From contig OZ026844.1 in NCBI GenBank assembly GCA_964023205.1, positions 13,998,790 to 14,062,789 of the forward strand: a stretch of DNA of 64,000 nucleotides. Direction: 5' to 3'. The position numbers and the translations under genes were made by a program. This stretch comes from Lutraria lutraria. Its lineage: Eukaryota; Mollusca; Bivalvia; Venerida; Mactridae. Below, one piece after another: positions 23,598 through 36,697 of the stretch. Numbering within the stretch: position 1 is the stretch's first letter; each line of letters starts with the position of its first letter. The notes beneath the pieces were generated by a model that saw nothing but the letters and a program-made list of their open reading frames with translations, did no database searches and was not told where the DNA came from.

Positions 23598-23740
23598 TAA
23601 CTGCGAAACGGTAAAACAGTGTTCCTTTCGTCTTTTATGCCGACCAATCGGGTCGCTTGATACATCACTCGCACTTGACTCAAAATGGCCTCCGGCGAAG
23701 TTAAATAACGAAGGAACACTGTTTTACCGTTTCACAGTTA
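23598..23740. mobile_element. MITE, 143 bp, with ~32-bp terminal inverted repeats
   Basis: Left end taactgcgaaacggtaaaac continues to about 23630. The right end (23708-23740) is its inverse with one or two mismatches. The unpaired centre is GC-richer (gaccaatcgggtcgc; aaaatggcctccggcg) than the surroundings. TA sits at both ends. Confidence 0.7.
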
Positions 23741-24179
23741 TTAGAAAAAAAGTACGAACCAGTTTGAGTTCGAAATAGTAGATTTGTTGTCATAACGTGT
23801 AAATAAAACGGTACCGTTTTGTAAGCGTTTACTTGACAATGAACAATAATAATGTCTGCAAGAAATTGGCGTCAGTTCGCTGGGAATGAAGTGTCAATTT
23901 TATGCAATTAACAAAGTGTCAAATCTACAAGTAATCCTATATTTCTTATCAACTAACATGTAGTTCAGGCTTCCAAAACTTTAAAAGCCGGCCGCTTTTT
24001 CAATATTTGTATGCGGCATCAGGGAATGCGCTGTAGCATTTGGTCATAACAGAGACTGTAATATATATGTCTCTGGTCATAATCATTCGGCGAAGGTTTT
24101 ATGTGAAAGAGTTTTTTGCAGAAATGTTAAACTGAACACTTGCCAAACATTTTTTTTTTCAATAGGAGAATGGTGTTAA

Positions 24180-24312
24180 GGATTTCAATCTCTAATTCGA
24201 AACCTCCATTTTGAAGAGTACTCAATTTCTTGAATTTTACTGACATATTCCTGAGGGTCATGGGTTCAAACCCCATTGGGATCATACTTTTTTCTCTTTT
24301 TTTAGTTTTTGT
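24180..24312. mobile_element. End fragment of a piggyBac-like MITE
   Basis: Follows TTAA (24176-24179) and begins ggatttcaatctctaattcg. It is the inverse of the right end of the element at 28922-29712, matching for about 130 bp including a tRNA B-box-like 'gggttcaaacccc'. After about 24312 the two copies diverge, so this copy is truncated or recombined into the repeat that follows. Confidence 0.65.
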
Positions 24313-25260
24313 CAAGCCCGCCTGCGGTGAGCTCGACATAATCGCCACAATGGCGGTTGCGTGTCTGAACGGTGTGCAGTGTGTAAAATCCAGGTCTCTA
24401 GCTCAAAGGTCAAGGTCACACTTAGAGGTCAAACATCAAAAATGAGCATTATAGACATTGTCCGGGCACTATCTCCTTATTCATAGAAACTTTTAAGATA
24501 ACTTGGCATTATTGTTAAACACCATGAGACGGTGTGCAGTGCGCAAAATCCAGGTCTCTAGCTCAAAGGTCAAGGTCACACTTAAAGGTCAAATGTCAAA
24601 AATTAGCATTATAGACCTTGTCCGCGCTGTATCTCCCTATGCATAGACACTTTTTAAGATAACTTGGCATAATTGTTAAACACCATGAGACGGAGTGCAG
24701 TGCGCAAGATCCAGGTCTCTAGCTCAATGGTCAAGGTCACACTTAGAGGTCAAACGTCAAAAATGAGCATTATAGACCTTGTCCAGGCTGTATCTCCCTT
24801 ATGCATAGAAACTTTTTAAGATAACTTGGCATAATTGTTAAACACCATGAGACGGTGTGCAGTGCGTAAGATCAAGGTCTCTAGCTCAAAGGTCAAGGTC
24901 ACACGTAGAGGTCAAACATAAAAAATAATCATTATACACCTTGACAGGGCTGTGTCTCCCTTATGCATTGAATTATTTGAAAATGACTTGCCATAATACA
25001 ATGAGACCATGTGTCTTGGGCAACACCCAGAATATCATAGGTCAAAGGTCAAGATTACACATTCGGTCAAATATATTTTCCTTGTCTGGGCTGTGACTTC
25101 TGTTTGCATTCAAGGATTTTGAAATAAATTGGTATAAATGTTTACTTCAATGAAATGATGTGTCATGAATATCACCCATACTTATAGTACAAAGGTCAAG
25201 ATCACAGGCTGGCTCTACAAGGGGCTCGACTTGTTGCCCTTGGGCTTCTAGTCTTAAATT
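24313..25260 (+). repeat. Interspersed repeat with ~161-bp internal tandem units
   Basis: Unit starts (g/t)gcagtgcgcaa...ccaggtctctagctcaaagg...caaggtcacac are at 24371, 24531, 24692 and 24853 (160-161 bp apart), with a degenerate fifth after about 25015. The block is bounded by 'gtgagctcgac' and 'ggggctcgacttgttgccctt'. Such 'aaaggtcaaggtcac' repeats are common in bivalve genomes. Non-coding. Confidence 0.75.
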
Positions 25261-27599
25261 TCTGCCATTTTGTGATTAACTCTACTCGTAACCGTTTTGC
25301 TATATAAAAATTGGGATTAATTAATTAAGATTGTTGATTAGATACAAAAATATGTACAATTCATGAGTCTATCAACTCAACTCTCAACCTTATAAATCGA
25401 GTCCACAATATTTTTACACACATGTCGTTAGTTACAAATTAAATCGCTTCCAAACTTGAAAATCTCTAAATTATGTCATATTGCTCACTACACAGTGTGT
25501 ACATGTGCAATATTTGAGTAATTGGTAATTGGTTTTACTCTCGCGTGTAACTGGGTCAGTGCATAATTATGCTGACGTCCGATCAATTGGGAGTTTTGAC
25601 GATGCTTTGACTTTGTTTTCTTCTACTGATTGTTTCGATATTTCATTTACAATTATTAATAACGACTTTGATATGTTTAAAACATCTCATCAAGTGCTAT
25701 GTACGGTATTATTGTCTCAAATTGTCAAACTGATCCCATAGACAGTCGCTAATTTACTTACACCCTGGCTATCGGCTATAGTTACTCTGATTAACTGATT
25801 TTTATTATAATCCCCTAAAGGTGTGAACAATAGAAAACAACATTGTATGAAATTATGTAAACATGTGTGAATATGTAGTTGTAAAAATACACCTGTCGCT
25901 TCTCAGAGGTAAAATCATACAAAAGGGAACGATTTGGATGGCCGCTTACTGCTCCATGGAGGTGCCGTTCTACGATGATTAAAATAAGAGTGAAAACGAA
26001 CGGGGGAAAATAAAATTGCTGCTTCTGGGAGGTTGCTGCTTCTCAGAGGTGCCGTTACGGGAAGTTATACTGTACATGTGAAACAGAAATTTTGTAAATG
26101 TTTTATGGCTTCAATTTTCTTGCTGTCGGTGTGTGAGCTGCTATTCCTTTGAATACTGTAAATTTGTGTAATACCAAATAGTAACCAAATATATAATAAA
26201 ATCATAAATATCCTTCATTATTTGTCTAATTAAAAACATGCAATGGATACATAAAGTATCAATTTCTGACAAATTGTTCAGTGATTCAGATTGGCGTCGG
26301 CCATCGGCAATTTACTGATAAAAATTGCTAATGGCCAATCATTTTTCGAGAAATATGACGAAATGGCCGACTAAAATATCATTTATGGGACGAAATTGCT
26401 GATCGTTTTTTTCGAGAACATATGACACTCAGACCAGTGCTCCAGATAAGAACTTTAATCACGCATATTTTATACATCAGAAACAGATGCCAAAATATCT
26501 GGGACGTACAAGTACGCATAAACCATTTGCTTATGTATTTTGCTCTATAAGCGCTGCGATTTTTCCAATTTTCAAAATTCCGAATGGTTATCTTGGTGTG
26601 TTTATGGGGGTATTGAAAATGGTGCAAACAGAGTGACATTTTGCACGTATGTAGCAATATTAGACAGATTTATGAAATTTATTGAGCATTTATGGATCGA
26701 TCTGTCCTAGGCATTAAAATTCATGTGGAAATCAATTTAACACATCCATGACGTAAAAAAGTAAAGACGTCAATTTTGCCACCTTGTTCTTATAGCAAGT
26801 CGGATAGTATGTTTCGACCTTTTTGAAACATTCTGAAATGTTTGCTCCGTATTCTGCAAATTACTGATCAGTTCTTGTATGCACTTATTTTGTTTCACAC
26901 TTAATATGTGTTTTATGGACTAATGAATTCTTGTTTACAATGACAAAAATACAGATAAGTAATATCAAGTATCAAATTATCGAGTAGTAGGTGTGCCATT
27001 AGTTGCCATTAGTGCATGTTATTGAAATTTTCAGCATTGACAACAGACTTTCGGCATTGTACAATTTAGAGGGTAACAGATTGTTGGCCAGTGGCTGAGA
27101 CTTATGTGGAGTGTACCAGTTGGAGTACAAATTGTGGCATTGTGCACATAGACCTGTGACAACACATACATTTTGTCATCAACCAATCAGAAGTGATTAT
27201 TGGATTGTAGCGTTACAAACATCATGAGGAAACCCAGGTTTAAGAATCCCAGTTATTTGTTGTCATTTAGAACTCTTTGAAACTTTTATCTTCCTGTGGC
27301 ATATATATGCCTTGACATTAATAATGAACTTTATGTTACCACCGGTTGTACTGTTCGGGTGTGCGTAGTGCAGGGATGCATACTGGCATTTTGATGTAAT
27401 CATGTCCACTTTGAACATGGTCTTTTGCATCCCAAAAAGAAGTATTGTGGGCCAGTGTTCATTGAAATTGTTAAAAATTGTTCATATGATTCTTCGTATT
27501 ATGCGACCTTTCCTTGACGTCATGGGTCAAAAAATCAATTTTCTCTGATCATTCTGAAAATCTGTACAATGGTAGTATAGCATGTTCTTTTTTCTCTCA
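25261..27599. other. No gene; minor repeats
   Basis: A motif gcttctcagaggt(gccgt) recurs three times in 25890-26060. Around 26285-26420 'ggccatcggcaattt' and related phrases recur inverted. Short frames on both strands have no recognisable content. Confidence 0.4.
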
Positions 27600-30500
27600 T
27601 TTTATCTTTCATTGACTCTTTAATTGTAGACAGTACAAATATGGGACTATTACATACAAGTAGTGTAGATCAATGGAAATCTGTGATGAGAACAGATTTG
27701 GTATGGTATGGTTACTTTTGGTTTTATTACATTTCTAGAAATGACAGTTTGTGAGAATTTTCCTAGCGTCAATATTTTTTGACAAAAATAATTTTTTATT
27801 TTCTCCTTAAGCTTTGTTGGTACATGAATGCAACTTTACTTACAAGTAGTTGGCATAAACAAAAGTAGGTGGCAAGGTTGAAATTGCTATGCTCTGCTTA
27901 CTTTTGACTTTATTGAAATTCTAGAAATAACCATTTCCGTGAAAAGTCTCCGAGAGTTGCTAAAGTCTTTGATTATGAATATCTCTAGAATTATTGGGTC
28001 TACAGCATTGAAAGTTCGCATGCTAGTAATGAACGTCAATGGAAGTCAGTGCCACAAAAGGCTTGGTCATGCTACCTTTACTTTTGAATTTATTAACATT
28101 TTAGAAATTGCAGTTGGAGAGAAAATTTTATTGCGCGCACACTTTACGACAAATTTTTATCTTTCATTTACTCTTTAATTGTAGACAGTACAAAGATGGG
28201 ACCATTACATACAAGTAGTGTAGATCAATGGAAATCTGTGATGAGAACAGATTTGGTATGGTATGGTTACTTTTGGTTTTATTACATTTCTAGAAATGAC
28301 AGTTTGTGAGAATTTTCCTAGCGTCAATATTTTTTGACAAAACTAATTTTTTATTTTCTCCTTAAGCGTTGATGGTACATGAATGCAACTTTACTTACAA
28401 GTAGTTGGCATGAACAAAAGTTGGTGGCAAGGTTGAAATTGCTATGCTCTGCTTACTTTTGACTTGATTGAAATTCTAGAAATAACCATTTCCGTGAAAA
28501 TTCTCCGAGAGTTCCTGAAAGTCTTTGATTATCAATATCTCTAGAATCATTGGGTCTACAGCATTGAAAGTTTGCATGCTAGTAATGGACGTCAATGGAA
28601 GTCAGTGCCACATAAGGCTTGGTCATGCTACGTTTAGTTTTGAGTTTATTAACATTTTAGAAATGGCAGTTGGAGAGAAAATTTTATTGCGTGCACACTT
28701 TACGACAATTTTTTATCTTTCATTTACTCTTCAATTGTAGACAGTACAAAGATGGGACCATTACATACAAGTAGTGTAGATCAATGGAAATCTGTGATGA
28801 GAACAGATTTGGTATGGCATGGTTACTTTTTTTTTTATTACATTTCTAGAAATGACAGTTTGTGAGAATTTTCCTAGCGTCAATATTTTTTGACAAAACT
28901 AATTTTTTATTTTCTCCTTAAGGTTTTCGAAGTCTAATACGAAGTGTTAAGGATCGTATTTTAGATATTGTCATTCTTTTGTATATCCATTAAGACATTT
29001 ACAGGTGAATTTTTAGAAACTTTTACCGTCAGTTAAGAGAGTTACAACCATTTTTGATCCTCTACCCCTAACGTGAAACATTACCTCAAAATCATATGAA
29101 GTCACCTTTATGAAAATTGGCCTATCTCTCTAACATATGATACAATAAATGCAAGAATGTGTATTAGTCTAAGGGTAACCAATGTTTAGTCAATTCAAAT
29201 TGTTTATACAATGTTTGGAATAACTATGTTGCAGAAAAAGTGAAAAATGTAACCCGGCCCCTTTAAGATTTGGTCAAGATTTTAGCCTTTTACCAAAAAG
29301 TAACAAATTGATAAATATCATTAAAATAAAAACTAACGGAGGGAAACAACTGGAATTTTCTCAAAATTAACTACTGTGTGTGTATAATATCTACACCAAA
29401 TTTTAAAAAGTTTCACCGTCCGGTTTTGAAAAAAAATGCGCCAGAAATCCATAGTTACTTGATTTTCGTTAATCATGCATAAATTCCAATAAACTAGATC
29501 AAAAACAATGGAATAAATATTTTCTTCCATATTACTGTATAAATTCATGTTCTTAATATGAAATATTACCTAAAAACTAAAAATAAAAGAAAAAAAGTAT
29601 GGTCCCAGTGGGGTTTGAACCCATGACCCTCAGGAATATGTCAATATGTCAGTAAAATTCATGAAATTGAGTACTCTTCAAAATGGAGGTTTCGAATTAG
29701 AGATTGAAATCCTTAAGCGTTGTTTGTACATGAATGCAACTTTACTTACAAGTAGTTGGCATGAACAAAAGAAGGTGGCAAGGTTGAAATTGCTATGCTC
29801 TGCTTACTTTTGACTTTATTGAAATTCTAGAAATAACCATTTCCGTGAAAAATCTCCGAGAGTTGCTGAAAGTCTTTGATTATCAATATCTCTAGAATCA
29901 TTGGGTCTACAGCATTGAAAGATCGCATGCTAGTAATGGACGTCAATGGAAGTCAGTGCCACAAAAGGCTTGGTCATGCTACGTTTAGTTTTGAGTTTAT
30001 TAGCATTTTAGAAATGGCAGTTGGAGAGAAAATTTTATTGCGCGCACTTTACGACAATTTTCTATCTTTCATTTACTCTTCAATTGTAGACAGTACAAAG
30101 ATGGGACCATTACATACAAGTAGTGTAGATCAATGGAAATCTGTGATGAGAACAGATTTGGTATGGTATGGTTACTTTTGGTTTTATTACATTTCTAGAA
30201 ATGACAGTTTATGAGAATTTTCCTAGCGTCAATATTTTTTGACAAAACTAATTTTTTATTTTCTCCTTAAGCGTTGTTGGTACATGAATGCAACTTTACT
30301 TACAAGTAGTTGGCATGAACAAAAGTTGGTGGCAAGGTTGAAATTGCTATGCTCTGCTTACTTTTGACTTTATTGAAATTCTAGAAATAACCATTTCCGT
30401 GAAAAGTCTCCGAGAGTTGCTGAAAGACTTTGATTATCAATATCTCTAGAATTCTTGGGTCTACAGCATTGAAGGTTCGCATGCTAGTAATTGACGTCAA

Positions 30501-33500
30501 TGGAAGTCAGTGCCACAAAAGGCTTGGTCATGCTACCTTTACTTTTGAAAATTTTAACATTTTAGAAATTGCAGTTGGAGAAAATAATTTATTGCGCGCA
30601 CACTTTACGACAAATTTTTATCTTTCATCTACTCTTTAATTGTAGACTGTACAAAGATGGGACCATTACATACAAGTAGTGTAGATCAATGGAAATCTGT
30701 GATGAGAACAGATTTGGTATGGTATGGTTACTTTTGGTTTTATTACATTTCTAGAAATGACAGTTTGTGAGAATTTTCCTAGCGTCAATATTTTTTGACA
30801 AAACTAATTTTTTATTTTCTCCTTAAGCGTTGATGGTACATGAATGCAACTTTACTTACAAGTAGTTGGCATGAACAAAAGTTGGTGGCAAGGTTGAAAT
30901 TGCTTTGCTCTGCTTACTTTTGACTTTATTGAAATTCTAGAAATAACCATTTCCGTGAAAAGTCTCCGAGAGTTGCTGAAAGTCTTTGATTATCAATATC
31001 TCTAGAATTATTGGGTCTACAGCATTGAAAGTTCGCATGCTAGTAATGGACGTCAATGGAAGTCAGTGCCATAAAAGGCTTGGTCATGCTACCTTTACTT
31101 TTGAATTTATTAACATTTTAGAAATTGCAGTTGGAGAGAAAATTTTATTGCGCGCACACTTTACGACAAATTTTTATCTTTCTTCTATTCTTCAATTGTA
31201 GACTGTACAAAGATGGGACTATTACATACAAGTAGTGTAGATCAATGGAAATCTGTGATGAGAACAGATTTGGTATGGTATGGTTACTTTTGGTTTTATT
31301 ACATTTCTAGAAATGACAGTTTGTGAGAATTTTCCTAGCGTCAATATTTTTTGACAAAACTAATTTTTTATTTTCTCCTTAAGCGTTGATGGTACATGAA
31401 TGCAACTTTACTTACAAGTAGTTGGCACGAACAAAAGTTGGTGGCAAGGTTGAAATTGCTATGCTCTGCTTACTTTTGACTTTATTGAAATTCTAGAAAT
31501 AACCATTTCTGTGAAAAGTCTCCGAGAGTTGCTAAAGTCTTTGATTATGAATATCTCTAGAATTATTGGGTCTACAGCATTGAAAGTTCGCATGCTAGTA
31601 ATGGACGTCAATGGAAGTCAGTGCCACAAAAGGCTTGGTCATACTACCTTTACTTTGAATTTATTAACATTTTAGAAATTGCAGTTGGAGAGAAAATTTT
31701 ATTGCGCGCACACTTTACGACAAATTTTTATCTTTCTTCTATTCTTTAATTGTAGACTGTACAAAGATGGGACCATTACATACAAGTAGTGTAGATCAAT
31801 GGAAATCTGTGATGAGAACAGATTTGGTATGGTATGGTTACTTTTGGTTTTATTACATTTCTAGAAATGACAGTTTGTGAGAATTTTCCTAGCGTCAATA
31901 TTTTTTGACAAAACTAATTTTTTATTTTCTCCTTAAGCGTTGATGGTACATGAATGCAACTTTACTTACAAGTAGTTGGCATGAACAAAAGTTGGTGGCA
32001 AGGTTGAAATTGCTTTGCTCTGCTTACTTTTGACTTTATTGAAATTCTAGAAATAACCATTTCCGTGAAAAGTCTCCGAGAGTTACTGAAAGTCTTTGAT
32101 TATCAATATCTCTAGATTTATTGGGTCTACAGCATTGAATGTTCACATGCTAGTAATGGACGTCAATGGAAGTTAGTGCCATAAAAAGGTTTGGTCATGC
32201 TACGTTTACTTTTGAGTTTATGAACATTTTAGAAATGGCAGTTGGAGAGAAAATTTTATTGCGCGCACACTTTACGACAATTTTTTGTCTTTCATTTACT
32301 CTTCAATTGTAGACAGTACAAAGATGGGATCATTACATACAAGTAGTGTAGATCAATGGAAATCTGTGATGAGAACAGATTTGGTATGGTATGGTTACTT
32401 TTGGTTTTATTACATTTCTAGAAATGACAGTTTATGAGAATTTTCCTAGCGTCAATATTTTTTGACAAAACTAATTTTTTATTTTCTCCTTAAGCGTTGT
32501 TGGTACATGAATGCAACTTTATTTACAAGTAGTTGGCATGAACAAAAGTTGGTGGCAAGGTTGAAATTGCTATGCTCTGCTTACTTTTGACTTGAAATTC
32601 TAGAAATAACCATTTCCGTGAAAAGTCTCCGAGAGTTGCTGAAAGACTTTATCAATATCTCTAGATTTATTGGGTCTACAGCATTGAAAGTTCGCATGCT
32701 GGTAATGGACGTCAATGGAAGTCAGTGCCACAAAAGGCTTGGTCATGCTACCTTTACTTTTGAAAATTTTAACATTTTAGAAATTGCAGTTGGAGAGAAA
32801 ATTTTATTGCGTGCACACTTTACGACAAAGTTTTATCTTTCATCTACTCTTTAATTGTAGACAGTACAAAGATGGGATCATTACATACAAGTAGTGTAGA
32901 TCAATGGAAATCTGTGATGAGAACAGATTTGGTATGGTATGGTTACTTTTGGTTTTATTACATTTCTAGAAATGACAGTTTATGAGAATTTTCCTAGCGT
33001 CAATATTTTTTGACAAAACTAATTTTTTATTTTCTCCTTAAGCGTTGTTGGTACATGAATGCAACTTTACTTACAAGTAGTTGGCATGAACAAAAGTTGG
33101 TGGCAAGGTTGAAATTGCTATGCTCTGCTTACTTTTGACTTTATTGAAATTCTAGAAATAACCATTTCCGTGAAAAGTCTCCGAGAGTTGCTGAAAGACT
33201 TTGATTATCAATATCTCTAGAATTCCTGGGTCTACAGCATTGAAGGTTCGCATGCTAGTAATGGACGTCAATGGAAGTCAGTGCCACAAAAGGCTTGGTC
33301 ATGCTACCTTTACTTTTGAAAATGTTAACATTTTAGAAATTGCAGTTGGAGAGAAAATTTTATTGCGTGCACACTTTACGACAAAGTTTTATCTTTCATC
33401 TACTCTTTAATTGTAGACAGTACAAAGATGGGATCATTACATACAAGTAGTGTAGATCAATGGAAATCTGTGATGAGAACAGATTTGGTATGGTATGGTT

Positions 33501-36500
33501 ACTTTTGGTTTTATTACATTTCTAGAAATGACAGTTTATGAGAATTTTCCTAGCGTCAATATTTTTTGACAAAACTAATTTTTTATTTTCTCCTTAAGCG
33601 TTGTTGGTACATGAATGCAACTTTACTTACAAGTAGTTGGCATGAACAAAAGTTGGTGGCAAGGTTGAAATTGCTATGCTCTGCTTACTTTTGACTTTAT
33701 TGAAATTCTAGAAATAACCATTTCCGTGAAAAGTCTCCGAGAGTTGCTGAAAGACTTTGATTATCAATATCTCTAAAATTATTGGGTCTACAGCATTGAA
33801 TGTTCACATGCTGGTAATGGACGTCGATGGAAGTCAGTGCCACAAAAGGCTTGGTCATGCTACCTTTACTTTTGAATTTATTAACATTTTAGAAATTGCA
33901 GTTGGAGAGAAAATTTTATTGCGCGCACACTTTACGACAAATTTTTATCTTTCTTCTATTCTTTAATTGTAGACAGTACAAAGATGGGATCATTACATAC
34001 AAGTAGTGTAGATCAATGGAAATCTGTGATGAGAACAGATTTGGTATAGTATGGTTACTTTTGGTTTTATTACATTTCTAGAAATGACAGTTTGTGAGAA
34101 TTTTCCTAGCGTCAATATTTTTTGACAAAACTAATTTTTTATTTTCTCCTTAAGCGTTGTTGGTACATGAATGCAACTTTACTTACAAGTAGTTGGCATG
34201 AACAAAAGTTGGTGGCAAGGTTGAAATTGCTATGCTCTGCTTACTTTTGACTTTATTGAAATTCTAGAAATAACCATTTCCGTGAAAAGTCTCCGAGAGT
34301 TACTGAAAGTCTTTGATTATCAATATATCTAAAATTATTGGGTCTACAGCATTGAATGTTCACATGCTGGTAATGGACGTCGATGGAAGTCAGTGCCACA
34401 AAAGGCTTGGTCATGCTACCTTTACTTTTGAATTTATTAACATTTTAGAAATTGCAGTTGGAGAGAAAATTTTATTGCGCGCACACTTTACGACAAATTT
34501 TTATCTTTCATTGACTCTTTAATTGTAGACAGTACAAAGATGGGACCATTACATACAAGTAGTGTAGATCAATGGAAATCTATGATGAGAACAGATTTGG
34601 TATGGTATGGTTACTTTTGGTTTTATTACATTTCTAGAAATGACAGTTTGTGAGAATTTTCCTAGCGTCAATATTTTTTGACAAAACTATTTTTTTATTT
34701 TCTCCTTAAGCGTTGATGGTACATGAATGCAACTTTACTTACAAGTAGTTGGCATGAACAAAAGTTGGTGGCAAGGTTGAAATTGCTATGCTCTGCTTAC
34801 TTTTGACTTTATTGAAATTCTAGAAATAACCATTTCCGTGAAAAGTCTCCGAGAGTTGCTGAAAGTCTTTGATTATCAATATATCTAAAATTATTGGGTC
34901 TGCAGCATTGAATGTTCACATGCTGGTAATGGACGTCGATGGAAGTCAGTGCCACAAAAGGCTTGGTCATGCTACCTTTACTTTTGAATTTATTAACATT
35001 TTAGAAATTGCAGTTGGAGAGAAAATTTTATTGCGCGCACACTTTACAACAAATTTTTATCTTTCTTCTATTCTTTAATTGTAGACTGTACAAAGATGGG
35101 ACCATTACATACAAGTAGTGTAGATCAATGGAAATCTGTGATGAGAACAGATTTGGTATGGTATGGTTACTTTTGGTTTTATTACATTTCTAGAAATGAC
35201 AGTTTGTGAGAATTTTCCTAGCGTCAATATTTTTTGACAAAACTAATTTTTTATTTTCTCCTTAAGCGTTGATGGTACATGAATGCAACTTTACTTACAA
35301 GTAGTTGGCATGAACAAAAGTTGGTGGCAAGGTTGAAATTGCTTTGCTCTGCTTACTTTTGACTTTATTGAAATTCTAGAAATAACCATTTCCGTGAAAA
35401 GTCTCCGAGAGTTACTGAAAGTCTTTGATTATCAATATCTCTAGAATTATTGGGTCTACAGCATTGAATGTTCACATGCTAGTAATGGACGTCAATGGAA
35501 GTCAGTGCCATAAAAGGCTTGGTCATGCTACCTTTACTTTTGAGTTTATGAACATTTTAGAAATGGCAGTTGGAGAGAAAATTTTATTGCGCGCACACTT
35601 TACGACAATTTTTTGTCTTTCATTTACTCTTCAATTGTAGACAGTACAAAGATGGGATCATTACATACAAGTAGTGTAGATCAATGGAAATCTGTGATGA
35701 GAACAGATTTGGTATGGTATGGTTACTTTTGGTTTTATTACATTTCTAGAAATGACAGTTTATGAGAATTTTCCTAGCGTCAATATTTTTTGACAAAACT
35801 AATTTTTTATTTTCTCCTTAAGCGTTGTTGGTACATGAATGCAACGTTATTTACAAGTAGTTGGCATGAACAAAAGTTGGTGGCAAGGTTGAAATTGCTA
35901 TGCTCTGCTTACTTTTGACTTTATTGAAATTCTAGAAATAACCATTTCGGTGAAAAGTCTCCGAGAGTTGCTGAAAGACTTTGATTATCAATATCTCTAG
36001 AATTATTGGGTCTACAGCATTGAAAGTTCGCATGCTAGTAATGGACTTCAATGGAAGTCAGTGCCACAAAAGGCTTGGTCATGCTACCTTTACTTTTGAA
36101 AATGTTAACATTTTAGAAATTGCAGTTGGAGAGAAAATTTTATTGCGCGCACACTTTACGACAAATTTTTATCTTTCATCTACTTTTTAATTGTAGACAG
36201 TACAAAGATGGGATCATTACATACAAGTAGTGTAGATCAATGGAAATCTGTGATGAGAACAGATTTGGTATGGTATGGTTACTTTTGGTTTTATTACATT
36301 TCTAGAAATGACAGTTTGTGAGAATTTTCCTAGCGTCAATATTTTTTGACAAAACTATTTTTTTATTTTATCCTTAAGCGTTGATGGTACATGAATGCAA
36401 CTTTACTTACAAGTAGTTGGCATGAACAAAAGTTGGTGGCAAGGTTGAAATTGCTATGCTCTGCTTACTTTTGACTTTATTGAAATTCTAGAAATAACCA

Positions 36501-36697
36501 TTTCCGTGAAAAGTCTCCCGAGAGTTGCTGAAAGTCTTTGATTATCAATATATCTAAAGTTATTGGGTCTGCAGCATTGAATGTTCACATGCTGGTAATG
36601 GACGTCGATGGAAGTCAGTGCCACAAAAGGCTTGGTCATGCTACCTTCACTTTTGAATTTATTCACATTTTAGAAATTGCAGTTGGAGAGAAAATTT
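27600..36697 (+). repeat. Higher-order satellite: ~15 copies of a 556-bp unit made of three ~185-bp monomers
   Basis: The anchor gtagac(a/t)gtacaaa recurs at 27626, 28181, 28737, 30086, 30642, 31198, 31752, 32309, 32857, 33413, 33969, 34525, 35081, 35637 and 36193. Spacing is 554-557 bp (548 once, and 1349 where a 795-bp insertion lies). Within a unit the phrase acttttg plus downstream ttctagaaat recurs three times at 186, 181 and 189 bp. The flanks are also related (for example tacatacaagtagt, tacttacaagtagt, catgctagtaatgg), so each unit is a trimer of diverged monomers. A 69-71-codon frame in monomer 3 is open in most units but broken by a deletion near 31650 and a stop near 32170, so I treat the array as non-coding. 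Adjacent units are nearly identical, indicating recent amplification. Confidence 0.95.
28922..29712. mobile_element. piggyBac-like MITE inserted in the satellite
   Basis: Interrupts one 556-bp unit at ctccTTAAgcg. TTAA is present on both sides (28918-28921, 29713-29716), the hallmark of piggyBac insertion. Termini ggttttcgaagtctaatacg and the inverse of the right end, ggatttcaatctctaattcg, match at 15 of 20 positions. No transposase frame is present. Near the right end is a tRNA-like stretch with a B-box-like core (gggtttgaaccc). A fragment of the same family is at 24180-24312. Confidence 0.8.

Noticed and set aside
24371..25015. CRISPR-like array
   Set aside because: Units are 161-bp head-to-tail copies without short repeats and unique spacers, in a eukaryotic genome.
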